Shown piece after piece: positions 52,428-63,789 of a DNA stretch of 64,000 nucleotides. The first letter of the stretch is position 1, and each line of letters starts with the position of its first letter. The notes below the pieces were generated by a model. That model was given only the letters and a program-made list of their open reading frames with translations, ran no database searches and was not told where the DNA came from. Origin of the DNA: Tilletia caries (taxonomy: Eukaryota > Basidiomycota > Exobasidiomycetes > Tilletiales > Tilletiaceae); contig JALUTQ010000005.1 in assembly GCA_032718865.1 (NCBI GenBank), positions 310,001 through 374,000 on the forward strand. Reading direction: 5' to 3'. Position numbers and translations under genes: made by a program.

Positions 52428-54272
52428 TCATGCCCTGAACCTGAACGTCTCTTCCCGCTTCTGCTTTAGGTTCAGCACGGCGGTGAGGTTGGCGTCTTTC
52501 AAAAAGGTGGGGGGAGACACGGTTCGAGGTCAGCACACCAGTCATTCAGCAAGAGAAAGATCTCTCCAGCCAGGAACCAGAACCCAAGAAGATGCTCACA
52601 TTCTTCGTCGTCTGCCACCTGTTCGAAGTACCTGGGCTTGTGCGCTGTTCCAGCCGACGCTTCTTGTTTCCTCTTCGCGCGTTGCTCGTTCTGTAGTTCG
52701 GAGGAAGAACTCGACGTGAGTAAAGAGGGCACCCAGCCCCGCGCGCGCTGGGAAGAAGAGTTTGACGCTACGCCCCCCCCAAAAAAGGCCAAGAAGAAAC
52801 TCACCTCAATCTTAGCCTTGCTCCGATTCGCCAAATCAGCATCTCCATTCCGGATCCCCTCCGCAACGACCTTCCACACCCTCCTACTCTCCATCTCTCC
52901 CTGCTCCTCGATAGGCTTGACAATGAGCTCACTCCGCGGCGTCTCCGCGTCCCAGAAGAGTCCCCCAGGGCCCGCATTCGAAGGTACGGCCCCACCCTTG
53001 AAGAAGCTCTGTCCCGTCCAGGAGCCCTCGATGTTGTACAACGGCCGGACACCAGCCACGTCGGCCATCTCCGTGACGACAGCCTTGAAGCTGTGAGACT
53101 TACCAGAGAAGTAACCCCGTCCCGAATAATCAATCTTGGCGACGTAACCCGTGGAGGAGACGATGTAGGACGACTGCGCGAGTTCGACATAAGGCGAACC
53201 GAAGAGGAGACCTTCGATGACGAGGTGCGGGAGGGTGAAGATGTAGGTCTCGGGTTGGCTGGCGCCATTGGGTGTGAAGGTGAGTTTGCCGTGTCCGATC
53301 TGCTTGACTTGGATGGCTTTGCCAGAGAAGGATGTCTTTTGGGCGCAGTGGCCTTGGAAGGTGACGCCAGCCCGGGCGTTGCTGATGTGGAAGGCGGTGA
53401 TGGGAGGGTGGTGGGAGACTGTGTGAAACCAAGCCCAGAGAAACAGAAAGAAATAGGAAAGGGTCAGTTATTCAATACTTTCTGTGCGAGCATGTAGTCT
53501 GTGGCGCGTTGGCTTCCAGTAAAGTAAGGGGCTCGCAAAACGGACCTTGCTCAGCGATCAACTGGGTCTCTCCGTACGAATCTGTAGCGGGCCAGTGACC
53601 GAGGAAGATTTCGCCCAGGATGGGGTTCAAAGGCTGCGTGATGGGTTGAGAAGTGTCAGTCCGAAATTCGCGACAAGGGAGCAAATGACCCAAGGTGCAG
53701 GACAGTGATTTTGCCTCACCTTCTTTTCGCTGCCCATGCTAGCATTTCGGGAGGTGTAGGATCCTTTGAGGGAAGAGATGAAGCCTCGGAGGACACTGGC
53801 CATTCGTTCTGGGCCGTTCTTGCTGTTGCTGAGGTCTGCGAAGAGTTCGGGATGCTCGAACCAGCTGCGGAAAGTGAAGAAGGGTGTGAAGGCGATGAGC
53901 ATGGCGGGTTGAGACGAGAAAAATAGATGTGGAGCTACTTACTATGCTGGGAACTCGGTGAGGGAGACGGGGGAGAGAATGAAAGAAGGAGCTGTCAAGC
54001 TGGAGAGATCACCGGCGCAGGACGCGATGGATTTGATGAACTGGGGGTAGAAAACGGGACGAGGGGGGTAAGTGAGAGTGGAAAAGGGGAGGGCAAATGG
54101 AAATAAGATCAGAACGTACTGCTGCCCATCCTGCTTTCTGTTCCTTTGGGACAGCCTTTCCGAGGTTCTCGTCGTCGATGTCTGGGATCTTTGAGTTGAT
54201 GCTGTCTGGCTCGGGGGTGGTTGCCTTGGAGCTGTTGCGGGATCCGGTGGCAGCGCTGAGAGCTCTGCGCAT
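52428..54272 (-). CDS. KES1: oxysterol-binding-protein homologue, Kes1/Osh4 type
   Basis: Exons 54120-54272, 53943-54040, 53720-53864, 53546-53633, 52805-53418, 52600-52690 and 52428-52495 join in frame to 418 aa, close to yeast Kes1 (434). The ORD signature EQVSHHPP is formed across the exon 4/5 junction; NPILGEIFLGHW and GSWTGQSFF are also family marks. There is no PH domain or ankyrin part, so it is the short soluble class. These proteins exchange sterol for PI4P between membranes and oppose Golgi PI4P signalling. A cag acceptor just upstream of the ATG suggests an intron in the 5' leader. Divergent from RER2, 503 bases apart. Confidence 0.93.
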
Positions 54273-54775
54273 GGTTGCTGATGGTTTTCTGCGGGGGAAA
54301 AGCTGAGAGGCTGAATGTGTATGCTGTTGAATCAAGACAAAGGTCGTCGTCGTGATGAAGATGATGGTTGTGGTGGAAGAGGAGAGGAAGTAGACGATGT
54401 GAAATGTGAAATGTGAAATGTGAAGATGTATTCATGCAGAGGTTCCATTACAGAGCCAAGCGAATCAAGTCCCATCGCCTCCACCGCGCTCCTTGTCTGC
54501 CTCCCACAGCACTCAGCAGCGAGACTCTGCATCGCCATCATCACCACCACCACCGCCATCGCCCGTCGCCACCTTGTCTCTGCCCGCCTCACCCACTCAC
54601 AGCTCACTGCCGCCTGAGACCAACATTTATGCACAGTGACCGCATTCTCGGCGAACGGATCGCCCAATCGCCGTTTCACATTTCTCATCTCCCACCAGAT
54701 CCCGTCGTTGCGCAACGGCCAGCCCTCGAGCGAGCTCAAGCTCAAGCTCAAGCTCAAGAACTTCCGAATGCAGGC
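54273..54775. promoter_or_regulatory. divergent intergenic region, KES1 / RER2
   Basis: Holds both promoters and the KES1 leader intron. An aatgtgaaatgtgaaatgtg direct repeat lies at 54400-54423 and a gctcaagctcaag array at 54734-54759. Confidence 0.5.
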
Positions 54776-56213
54776 ATGCGATCAAAGGCAAGGCAACCTC
54801 ACTTCGATGTAAATGATATTGAGAGGCTCGCTGTCACGATGTCGTTCCTGATCCCCTCCCTTGCCGCCGTCTTCCTCCCCGTGCTCGCCCTCGGCCCCGT
54901 CCCCCGACACATCGCCTTCATCATGGACGGCAACCGACGCTGGGCAACCTCACACCAGACCGACATCCGCACAGGCCACTTCAGCGGTTTCCAGGCACTC
55001 AAGCGCGTCCTCGAGTCCTGTCTCGCCCTCGAAGGCTTGGAATGCATCACTGTCTATGCGTTCGCTATTGATAATTTCAAGCGCAGTCGGGAGGAGGTCG
55101 ATGCCCTCATGGACCTTGCCAGTAGCAGGCTCATCGAGCTCGCAAGTCATGGGTGAGCAAACTCATTTCGCTCTGGATGTGATGAAAGTAATGGCTTGTC
55201 TGATCTCTCTCTCTCCCTCGAGTAGACAAGTCATAGCAAGACATTGCGTACGGGTTCGCATCATCGGAAGGATAGAGCTCCTCCCCGACCACGTACAAGC
55301 TGCCGTCCGCAAGGTCGAAGACATGACCAAGGACAACGACAAGTGAGCCACTCCAAGAGCGTTTTGGCGCCGTCCGGTTTGCGGGACTCTCTCCATTCTC
55401 AAACCTTTGCCTTGAGTTCCCGCTTTACAGAGCTCTCCTGAACATCTGCATCCCATATGCATCGAGGGATGAAATGGCAGCAGCCGTCCGATCCACCCTC
55501 GCGGACCGTCTCGAGCGCCGGCTACAAGACGCACAGCAACCCCTCCATCATATTCCCAACGGGAACGGCTCCCTACAAAGACCACCAACAGACGCATCCT
55601 CATCCTCCTCTTCCTCCTTCTCCTCCTCCTACGACCTCATCAACAGCCCCCCCTCCGCCCAAGACCCCATCTCCCCAACCGAGCTCGACGAACACATGAT
55701 GTTCACACACTCGCCCCCCCTCGACCTCCTCGTCCGCACCTCCGGCGTACGGAGACTGTCCGACTTCATGCTCTGGCAGGCCAGCAACGCAAATACCACG
55801 CTGTGCTTTGTCGATTGCTATTGGCCCCAGTTTGGGCTTAGGCATTTGGTGCCGATCTTGTTGAATTATCAGAGGGCCGTTTGGGCTAGGGACAGGCAGC
55901 GGGACGGCAGGGTGGGCGCTAGTAGGAGGGTTCCTGGCCTTCGGGATCTATCGACGGCGGCGGCGGCGGATTCTGGGGAGGGAGGGACGCGAGCGTCCTC
56001 CCATCGGCGACAGTCGCGGTCAACCAAAAGGTATGTGTTTATTGGCTCGTCGCTTGTTTTCCCGAAGCTTCTCCGCCCCCCTTTTCTGACTCTGTCATGT
56101 GCTTCTGACATTACAGCCGGCGTCCAAGACCGTTCGTACTTCTCCTCTTCGTCGCATCCCTTCTCCTACTCGCATCCCATCTCCTGTTCGGCCTGCACTG
56201 GACACGGAGATAG
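54776..56213 (+). CDS. RER2: cis-prenyltransferase (dehydrodolichyl diphosphate synthase) with C-terminal membrane anchor
   Basis: Exons 54776-55152, 55226-55342, 55431-56030 and 56117-56213 join in frame to 396 aa. Condenses isopentenyl units onto FPP to make dehydrodolichyl diphosphate at the ER, the base of dolichol for N-glycosylation and GPI anchors. Marks: HIAFIMDGNRRWA (catalytic Asp), YAFAIDNFKRS, LDLLVRTSGVRRLSDFMLWQ and CYWPQFG. There is an insert of about 60 residues (Ser-rich, Pro-rich) between the NICIPY and LDLLVRT blocks. The last exon adds RRPRPFVLLLFVASLLLLAS and HLLFGLHWTRR, a C-terminal transmembrane tail not seen in yeast Rer2. A second ATG at 54839 (MSFLIPSLAAVF) is an alternative start. 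Confidence 0.92.
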
Positions 56214-56852
56214 CAAAACGAATGCAGCGCAATGCAATGGGCTTTTTTCACGTGGTAACTCAGGCAAGGGCGGGCAATAACAAACAATAATTGAATTGGG
56301 ATGGGCGAGTTTATGTGACAGGGCGACAGGGGTAAGAGGGAGAAAAAGTACAGTAGTGTCACCCCCGGTGCAAGAGGGGGAAGCGCAAAACCGAAGCTTG
56401 CTAATCCGTCCGAGAAGTCGAAAAACCAGAGAGAGAGAGAGTGTGTGTGTAGGAGGAGGAGAACGGTCGGTGGGTGGAGGGTGAAATCTGAACAAGTGAC
56501 CCCGTTCCATATGTAGTTGTGAGGTGAGAGGGAGGTGGTTCCGAGGCCGAAGCTTGAAGCTTGAAGACGGAAGGTGTGACCGTGTAAGGTGAAGGTGAGG
56601 GTGAAGGTGAAGGCGAAGTTCACCGAGAGAGAGAGTGTGTGTGTGTGTTGTATGTGCCAAAAAGGCAGAAAAGAATTGACCCGTGAGGTAGAGATAGAAG
56701 GGGCTACGAACCGCCGCGCCGCAGAGAAAAAAGAAGGAGGCCTTTGTTTGGTTTGTGGGAAAATGTAAAGAGTCTCCAGGCTTCAGGTCCAGCCGTTTCC
56801 GATCTTCCCGACTGTGAAGGAAGGGGGAGGGGACCTGGGGTAACTGGGCGAA
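56214..56852. other. intergenic region between convergent RER2 and the repeat-peptide gene
   Basis: About 640 bases between two stop codons. Short GA and GT runs (gagagagagagtgtgtgtgt at 56426-56449 and a like run at 56623-56648) and a ggtgaaggtgagggtgaagg stretch. No gene seen. Confidence 0.55.
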
Positions 56853-57901
56853 TCATTGAACAGGCATGGGCGTAGGAGCCGCATCCCGGCGCCAGCACTG
56901 TCCACCTTTGCAGTTGTGAGTGATGAGCGTCCGAGCGTCGATCTCCACCACCTGATCCTTTCCAACCGCACGGTCGACAACCGGCGCAGCGGTGACCCTA
57001 GCTTCAACAGGGACCTCGCGGAACTTGAAGCACTGTCCACCGGGGCAGTTCACGGGGTGCTTGAGAATCTGGGGGTTCAGGATTCGTGAAGTGGAGAGTG
57101 GGTTTGGTAATGGGGGTCAGATACAGAAGCGGGTAGGCCCTATCAGAACCTCGACTCATACTCACAGGGGTTACCAGGGGTTCCCGGGCCTGGGGCCGCT
57201 CCGTTGAATCGGTCCGCTTCCAGCACTGTCCGCCACGGCAGCTGCCGGGGCCCTTGTTGGTCTGTTCAAAACATGAAGTGAAAGTGTGTTCGTAGCGGGG
57301 GTTCAGATACGACTCGCATCAAGAAGCGGTAGGCCTGACTAAGACCACATCTCAAGCTCACAGTGCGTTGGGGTTCCCGGGCCTCGGGCTGCTCCTTCAG
57401 GATGTCGTTGGACCGATTCCACTTGCAGATCTGGTGGACGCAGAATCCGGCGATGGGGGTGATAACGGGTCTTGTGGTGGTGGTCGTCGTTTTTGAAGTG
57501 GTCTTTGTGGTGGCAGTAGCGAGAGCTCGTCCCCGGCCCCAGCACTGTCCACCGTAGCAATTCGCAGTGCCTCTTGCCTCCGGAGTAGGGTCGTCAGCTG
57601 CTCGTTCCCGGCCGAAGCACTGTCCACTGTAGCAATTCGCAGTGTTTCTTGCTTCCGGAGTGAGGTCGGAAGCTGGGTGCCTTGCCTCCTGTCGGACGGC
57701 ATTGAGAACGGGTTGGATTAGACGACGACCCCACCACTGGCCGCTATGAGGGTTGTCTGCATGGTGGGACTGGCATTGGGTGCCGAGTAGCGTAGTGAAA
57801 ATAGTGCACGGCTGAACGACGGATTCGGACCGCTCGCTGATTGAGAGGGCGTTTGATCCAAGGGCCAGGATGGCGACGGCTATCGCTGCGGTGATCCTCA
57901 T
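56853..57901 (-). CDS. secreted protein with repeated C-x-G-G-Q-C-[WF] motifs
   Basis: Exons 57362-57901, 57166-57261 and 56853-57068 join in frame to 283 aa. The N-terminus MRITAAIAVAILALGSNAL is a signal peptide. The mature part carries the motif NCYSGQCFGR, NCYGGQCWGR, SCRGGQCWKR, NCPGGQCFKF and NCKGGQCWRR. There are also two degenerate copies, NPHSGQWWGRR (both Cys lost) and FCVHQICKWNR. Acidic/Pro spacers with EAR (TPEARGTA, QPEAREPQ, PQAREP, VEARVT) separate many of them. Dibasic-like RR/KR/RER ends follow some motifs. This is the build of a Kex2-processed repeat precursor or of a cysteine-rich secreted effector. Which of the two is open; no family recognised. Confidence 0.72.
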
Positions 57902-59692
57902 CGTTGACGGGGTTCTGGATAGTACGAAGGCAAGGGCGGGACTGGCTGGTGGTGCGTGTGGCAGAGGTCTGCACCGCTATGGAGCGACGAAGACGAGAAG
58001 GAACCTAAAAAAGAAGAGATGGAGAGAACGAAGGATGGTGAGGCCTGTGGGCTGACGCTAGATATTTCAGCGCAGCAGTATATAAGGCCGAACGAAGAGG
58101 ACAAGACAGGAGAACAGAGACAAAGGAGAAAGGCACAGCCGAGGAAAGGTGATGGTCCTCCGTTCGAGACGAGGTGAGGATGGGAATTCAGAGTGCAGGC
58201 AGAACCGCGGAAACGAGCCCAGAGCCGAACGGAGTAGTGTGGACTGTGAAAACGCAGAAGCAAGCTGTGGTCCCCTGCCCTGCCTGTGTAGCCGATAAGG
58301 CAATCAAAGTAAACATGGTCCGTATATCGTAGGTCTCCAGTCTGCTTCCATAATCAAATCCGGCTTCCGCCCCCACCTCGCTCTAGCGACAACTACGACG
58401 CTCACGAGTCACGAGATAGAAGGCACATACAGTTCACGCATCACCGACGCATCGTCATAGCATCATACTCTCCAAAGGGATACTTTACTGTTTACATGCT
58501 TCAGTGACGACTGCGAACCTTTCGTCCTTCCCATGATGCTGCGCTGCGCCCGCCCGCGTGTTAGCTGTTGTCCTACGTGCAGCGCACAGCCCGCACTATC
58601 GCACCTTGCACCGCGACTCTTTCATCGGCGTGAGAGGCCAGCTCGAGGCCGGGCGTATACGTGGCGATCAGGACATGCTGCAGGCCTGCAGCTGCACGTG
58701 TATAAGGTTGAGTCCAGCGCTTCCCAACCCGACGCCGGCTGTGCGAATCTTTCGCTTAGGCTTTTGCTCTATCCTGGCGACCAGAGAAGGAAGAAGGAAG
58801 ATGGAAGTTGTGCCCAGCTTGCGGCAGCGTTGAAGCTGGAGAGGCTGCTGCTGGGGGTCGGGGAGCACCGGGGTCTCGCCGTCTGGGGCTGTACGCCCGT
58901 GTACATACATATGTGTAGCGCTGAGCTGCTGAGAATTTCAAGATGCTGCTGGCAATAATCTCCGTCCCTGACGAGCGACGAGCCCACGACACATATAATT
59001 ATACATGTGGATCAGGGACGGAGGGCTAGCGGGAGGCAGATATGTTCTTTCGAACACCGCCTGCTTGGGCCTTGACTCAATTATTATTGCTCCATTCTGT
59101 GTAAGATGTAAGACAACGTGTCTCGACGCACCGACGTATGTATGTAATGTACGAGGTTCTTCGACTGAACATGCTTCATTTGGGGGCCAGAGGAAGGCAG
59201 AAGGTCCCGTCACATCGACGTTTCGGGCCTGATGCCTGATGCCTGATGCAGCGCGCCGCTCTGAAGCAGGATCGTGGTCGTATAAGGTAGCGAGATTGAA
59301 GCATGAAGTAGCGATTACGATGCTCTCCATGACTCCATCAGCAAGTCGTACGAGGTGGTGTTGATTGTCATGCTGGGTAAATGCGGAAGGTTCGGAAATG
59401 AGATATTGGGTATGTAATGAAACGCCACTATTGCGCCCCCGCTAGTCCTGGTTCTACCGGCGGGGCGATCGTGATCACCGATCGGGGATCACGGACGTCG
59501 GCCATTTCCACTCCGACTGAAGCGGATATACTCTTCGGGTCAGTCACGTGATGTGAGCGGCTGCCATCGGCCCGAGAAGATGCGGTCGAGCGCCTTGACA
59601 CTTTGACACTTTGACGGCTCCACACCAGCTCGCAGCTCGAGCCATCGAAAGGAGCAAGTCTGACGGCGCGCGTCTGAATACGAAGCAGCAGA
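57902..59692. other. long intergenic region upstream of the repeat-peptide gene and NMT1
   Basis: No conserved protein was found in 1.8 kb. A TATA-like gtatataagg lies at 58077-58086, in place for a minus-strand promoter of the repeat-peptide gene. A perfect 12-bp inverted repeat lies at 58960-58971/59012-59023. The stretch 59220-59250 has gatgcctgatgcctgatgc, and 59600-59613 has cactttgacacttt. Frames such as 58533-58958 are open but featureless. Confidence 0.4.
58960..59023. repeat. 64-bp inverted repeat with A/T core
   Basis: CTCCGTCCCTGA (58960-58971) and TCAGGGACGGAG (59012-59023) are perfect inverse copies. Between them lies an A/T-rich palindromic core (acatataattatacatgt, 58990-59008). 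Confidence 0.75.
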
Positions 59693-62291
59693 ATGGGTAA
59701 GTCATCCATCCCGCATCGCTGGTCCATGCTGTGACGTTGCTGATGAATTGTGTTCGCTACCGGCATGCGCAGCTCCATCAAAGAAAGCCAAGACACCCGC
59801 TAAGGTGACAGACGAAGCCCTGGACAAGATCCAAAGCACCGTCGCGGCTGAGCACGGCAACGAGATCGCCTCCAAGCTCTCCAGGGACCAGCTCACCTCC
59901 ATCTTCAATGCTCTCAGCCTCGAACGCGACGCCGTCTTGCGCGATCAAGACATCCGGCAGAAAGCTAACAAGGCTCTCGCAGACCACAAGTTCTGGAAGA
60001 CGCAGCCTGTTCCCAAGCCTGGTGAGTAGAATGGCGCTTCTTTCTGTCAGGCATCTCATTGGAGACGATGGAGCTCAGCTGGAACCTTCATATGTGCAGG
60101 TGATGCACCCGTTCAGGAGGAAGGTCCGATCGAGGCCAATGTCGCGCCGGGCGATGTCCGCAAAGAGCCGTACCCGCTGCCGAAGGATTTCGAGTGGGTC
60201 TACATCGACATCGACAACAAGAAGGAGGTGAGTTTATTCTTGCTTACAAACGCAGACACCTCAAGCGCTATTTCGTAGTCCTGACCTTCACGATATTGCT
60301 CTCGCGCTCCTTGCTTCACGACGAACAGCTCGAGGATGTATTCGAGCTCCTTTCTGGCAACTACGTCGAGGACGGAGAAGCCAGCCTGCGCTTCAAGTAC
60401 TCTGCAGAATTTCTGTTCTGGTGAGTGCTATTGGCTTACTGGCGCCAGGCCACTTTAAACCCGATCCACTCAACCTCTTGACCATTGCTTCCGCCCGCAG
60501 GGTTTTGAAGCACCCCGGCTTCACTAAGCAGTGGCATCTCGGCGTCCGCGTAACAAGTACGCGAAAGCTCGTAGCCTTTATCTCCGGAATTCCTCACGAG
60601 CTGAGAGTGCGCAACCAGTACGTGCCGTTCTCTCTTCTGGGGCACCGCATCGCGCAGGGCCATGATCGCATTTAGCTCACCGCGGCCTCCGTCCGTCTTT
60701 TCATTTCCAGGTCTCTGCACTCCGTTGAGATCAATTTCCTCTGCGTACACAAGAAATTGCGGTCGAAGCGCTTGGCACCGGTGCTCATCAAGGAGGTCAC
60801 GCGCCAGTGCCATCTTACAGGCATCTTTCAGGCCATCTACACTGGAGGTATCGTGATTCCAACTCCCGTTTCATGCGCAAGGTGAGCAATTAGAAGTAGC
60901 CCCCCCTCACGTCTTCGCCTTTGCGCGCTTGTGCCGAGACATTGTACTGAACATTCGAGACAAATTCTGAAAAAAAGATACTACCACCGCGCAATCAACC
61001 CACGGAAACTGCTCGAAGTCGGCTTTTCCGCGGTGCCTAAGGGTATGGACCGCGAGGCCTACTTCCGCAGGTACGAGGTGCCCAAGGAGACGAACTTGCC
61101 TGGCTTGCGCGAGATGAAGGTGGAGGATCTCGCCCAGGTGGGTCGTCTGCTCCGGAGATATCTGCGCCGGTTCGACCTTGCGCCGCGTTTCAACGACGAC
61201 GAAGTGCGACACATTTTGCTGAGTGGCCGCGGGACCGATGTGGATGGGAAGCGACAAGGGCAGGTTACGTGGACGTATGTCGTCGAGGTGAGTCTATCGT
61301 CAGAATTGATCGAATGTGTCGCGAAAGAATCTGATCACTTCCCCTGTGCTGTACTTTGCACAATGGCAGGATGATGACGGCCACATCACGGACTTGGTCT
61401 CGTTCTATACCCTCCCATCGACCGTGCTGGCCAAGGGTCCGGACCAGCCAGAGACCATCTTGAACGCGGCCTACCTCTTCTACTACGCTACCGACGCCGT
61501 CTTTGAGACGCCTACATGGGCCGCGGTCTCCGAACGCCACGAAGCCGCCGCCGCCGACGAACAGCAGGACGAGAAGAGCAAGTACTTTGACGAGAGCGTC
61601 GAGCATTGGAAAAAGACGCACCTCTCCGGTTTGACCAAGCGGGAGTTGGGCGATGAGGAGAATGTGACGAATTGGGAGGTTGAGGATGCTTCGACCAAGG
61701 CAAAGTTGAAGAAGAGGTTGAACGAGCTGATGGAGGCTGCCATCGTCATTGCTGCCCAGGTGAGTCTTTGCAGAGTGTGAGAGGAAAGGAAAGTGGGATT
61801 ACCGCCTGCTGATGTATCTTCATTGTTTTCTTTTGCTCTTCCACAGCACGACTTTGACGTGTTGAACGGGCTGACTGTGATGGACAACCAGCTGTTCTTG
61901 GAACAACAAAAGTTTGGCCCCGGCGACGGGTTCCTAAGGTATTACCTCTTCGTGAGTGGATCGATTGTTTCTTCAGAATTTCAGCTTAGGACAGAGTCTG
62001 ACAGGGTGGCATCTGTTTATGACTTTCTTTCCTTGCCAGAACTGGCGAGTTCTGCCCATTGCCGGTGGGATGGGCAACCGAATCGGCGAGGCTGAGCTCG
62101 ACCCTCTCTTTGACCACCTGCGCGAGCAAGAGATTGCCAAGTCAGCCCAGGCGCCCTCGACAAGCGCGGCAGGGTCGGCGGGTTCGAGTTCGTCCCGGGA
62201 TCGCGAGGCTCAGGAGCGGGCGTTCAAAGGTGCTCTCGATCGCATGCCGAAGGCTTCGCTGGGCAGTGGCAATGGTGTTGTCATGGTCTGA
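59693..62291 (+). CDS. NMT1: glycylpeptide N-tetradecanoyltransferase (N-myristoyltransferase)
   Basis: Ten exons: 59693-59696, 59773-60021, 60100-60227, 60329-60420, 60501-60617, 60711-60881, 60978-61287, 61370-61759, 61847-61951 and 62040-62291, joining in frame to 605 aa. Transfers myristate from myristoyl-CoA to N-terminal glycine of target proteins at ribosomes. Marks: [13 protein letters not shown], then [20 protein letters not shown] and [17 protein letters not shown], and FYTLPSTVL. The first exon is only ATGG; the phase into exon 2 ([10 protein letters not shown]) fits. An extra Ala/Glu/Lys segment ([17 protein letters not shown] and around) and a C-terminal extension after [12 protein letters not shown] make it longer than the usual 450-500 aa; in yeast Nmt1 the chain ends soon after the catalytic core. 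Confidence 0.95.
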
Positions 62292-63789
62292 ACAGCAAAA
62301 AGTGCAAAAGAATCACACATGTCGCTCGGCCCAGACAGGGGCTCCTCTGTACTCTCCTGAACAACGCGTTTCCAACGCAGAGAGCCCCCCAGCATGTACC
62401 ATGACTGAAGTTACGAGAGGTCCATAAGAACGCTTCACGTTCCCGATCCGTCTCCGAAAGCGCAGGCAATGATTGATGACGCTGGGAAGGGCGATGGCGA
62501 TGCCACATCTCAACGCGGGGCTGCCTCATCGTTGGTGCCTGCGTGTGGTGTACATGCTGAGCGCTGAGGCGCTGAGGCCGTGAAGCGTGACTGGGGCGCT
62601 GAAGCAAGCGTAAAGTGCATAAAAGCCTTCTCCCAACGGCCGGCGAGTCGTTCACCTTCACCACCATTCGCTGCGAGAAGACTCACTCAAGACTAGCCCA
62701 ACGCTTGACACCCAACCCGGCCAGTGGTACACCTTCACCTTGCTGTGCGAAACCGACGTTGAAGGGCCAAGTGGCAAGAGCACGGTAGGCGGCAAAGAGA
62801 CCAACGATTCGAGCGCTAGATGCCCTGCGCACATCTTGTCAATGCGCATCAAGGATCTCGTAGCGGGATGAGCATCGTCAGCAAGGCTGCAGTTCGGACA
62901 ACGCTAAGAAGACCTTTGGCCCAAGTGGAAGCCGTCCCCAAACTCCCAAGCATCGTTCGGCCTGCCGCTCGTAATGTTGGCTGGGGCCTTCAGCGTCGTC
63001 CCAAAAATAATACCGATCAGGACGCAAAGTGTTCGCTGTGGATGAAGGGGATGGGGGCCGCCTCCGAGCTTTGAATAGTCCCATAATGGGATCGCTGCCG
63101 AGGGACGGACGGAAAGGTACCTTATACCCAACTTTCTTCGGATGCGGCGGTGACGCTGTGAGCGACCTTGCCCTGGGCGGTCGAGGCAATTTCCGCAACG
63201 TTCATCCTCCCTCATGCAGAGTCCAAGCTGAAAATCGCCTCCCGTCTGCCGATGCCTATGTGCCGCTCGCGGCTCACACTCATCTCCTGCGTCGTTCTGC
63301 GGACGACCGCTTCTGACTGACAGCTCCGTTAGTGTCTCTTTGCTCGTGCAGGTGAATAGAAAAGTTGAACCTTCTTCAATCCTCCCATAAGCAGACACCC
63401 TCTCCTTTTTTTCCCTTCCCCTGAGCTGGCTAGAGGTCACCTACACGCTTTCCCCTCACACTTTCGCTTTCGTTTTTCCTTCCTTCCATGCTCCACAGGT
63501 AACCTGTGACTGAGCTAACTTTCTCTCATATTTCTCGTGAGTATCGAATTATGATCCAGGTGCTGGTGAACGAGAGGACGCTGGCTGACATGGAAGACCT
63601 CTCTCAACCACTTGGCCTTGCGCAAATCTTTCTGGGCGGAATGACGATTCATCACATCGCTACCGACAGCATCTCGCTGGACGAGTCTGGGGGGACTTTC
63701 TCACTGAGCAGGCAGGCCCGTCTCGGCGTACATGGTCCGGTTCACTCTTTCACAACTTCTTCACCTTTTTCTGTTTCTCATCGCGCTTG
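62292..63789. other. intergenic region, right part of window
   Basis: About 1.5 kb with no recognised gene. A minus-strand frame at 62904-63440 and a plus-strand frame at 63506-63790 are open but featureless. The latter starts ATGATCCAG at 63551 and ends near a gtacat donor-like site at 63728, so it could be an exon of the gene at the edge. Confidence 0.4.

Noticed and set aside
53060..53110. A 13-nt intron in KES1 at the YFSG/KSHSFKA junction suggested by gtaag
   Set aside because: Far too short for an intron, and the unspliced frame matches the family (GKSHSFKAVV).
58533..58958. 141-codon frame in the NMT1 upstream region
   Set aside because: No conserved feature; isolated.
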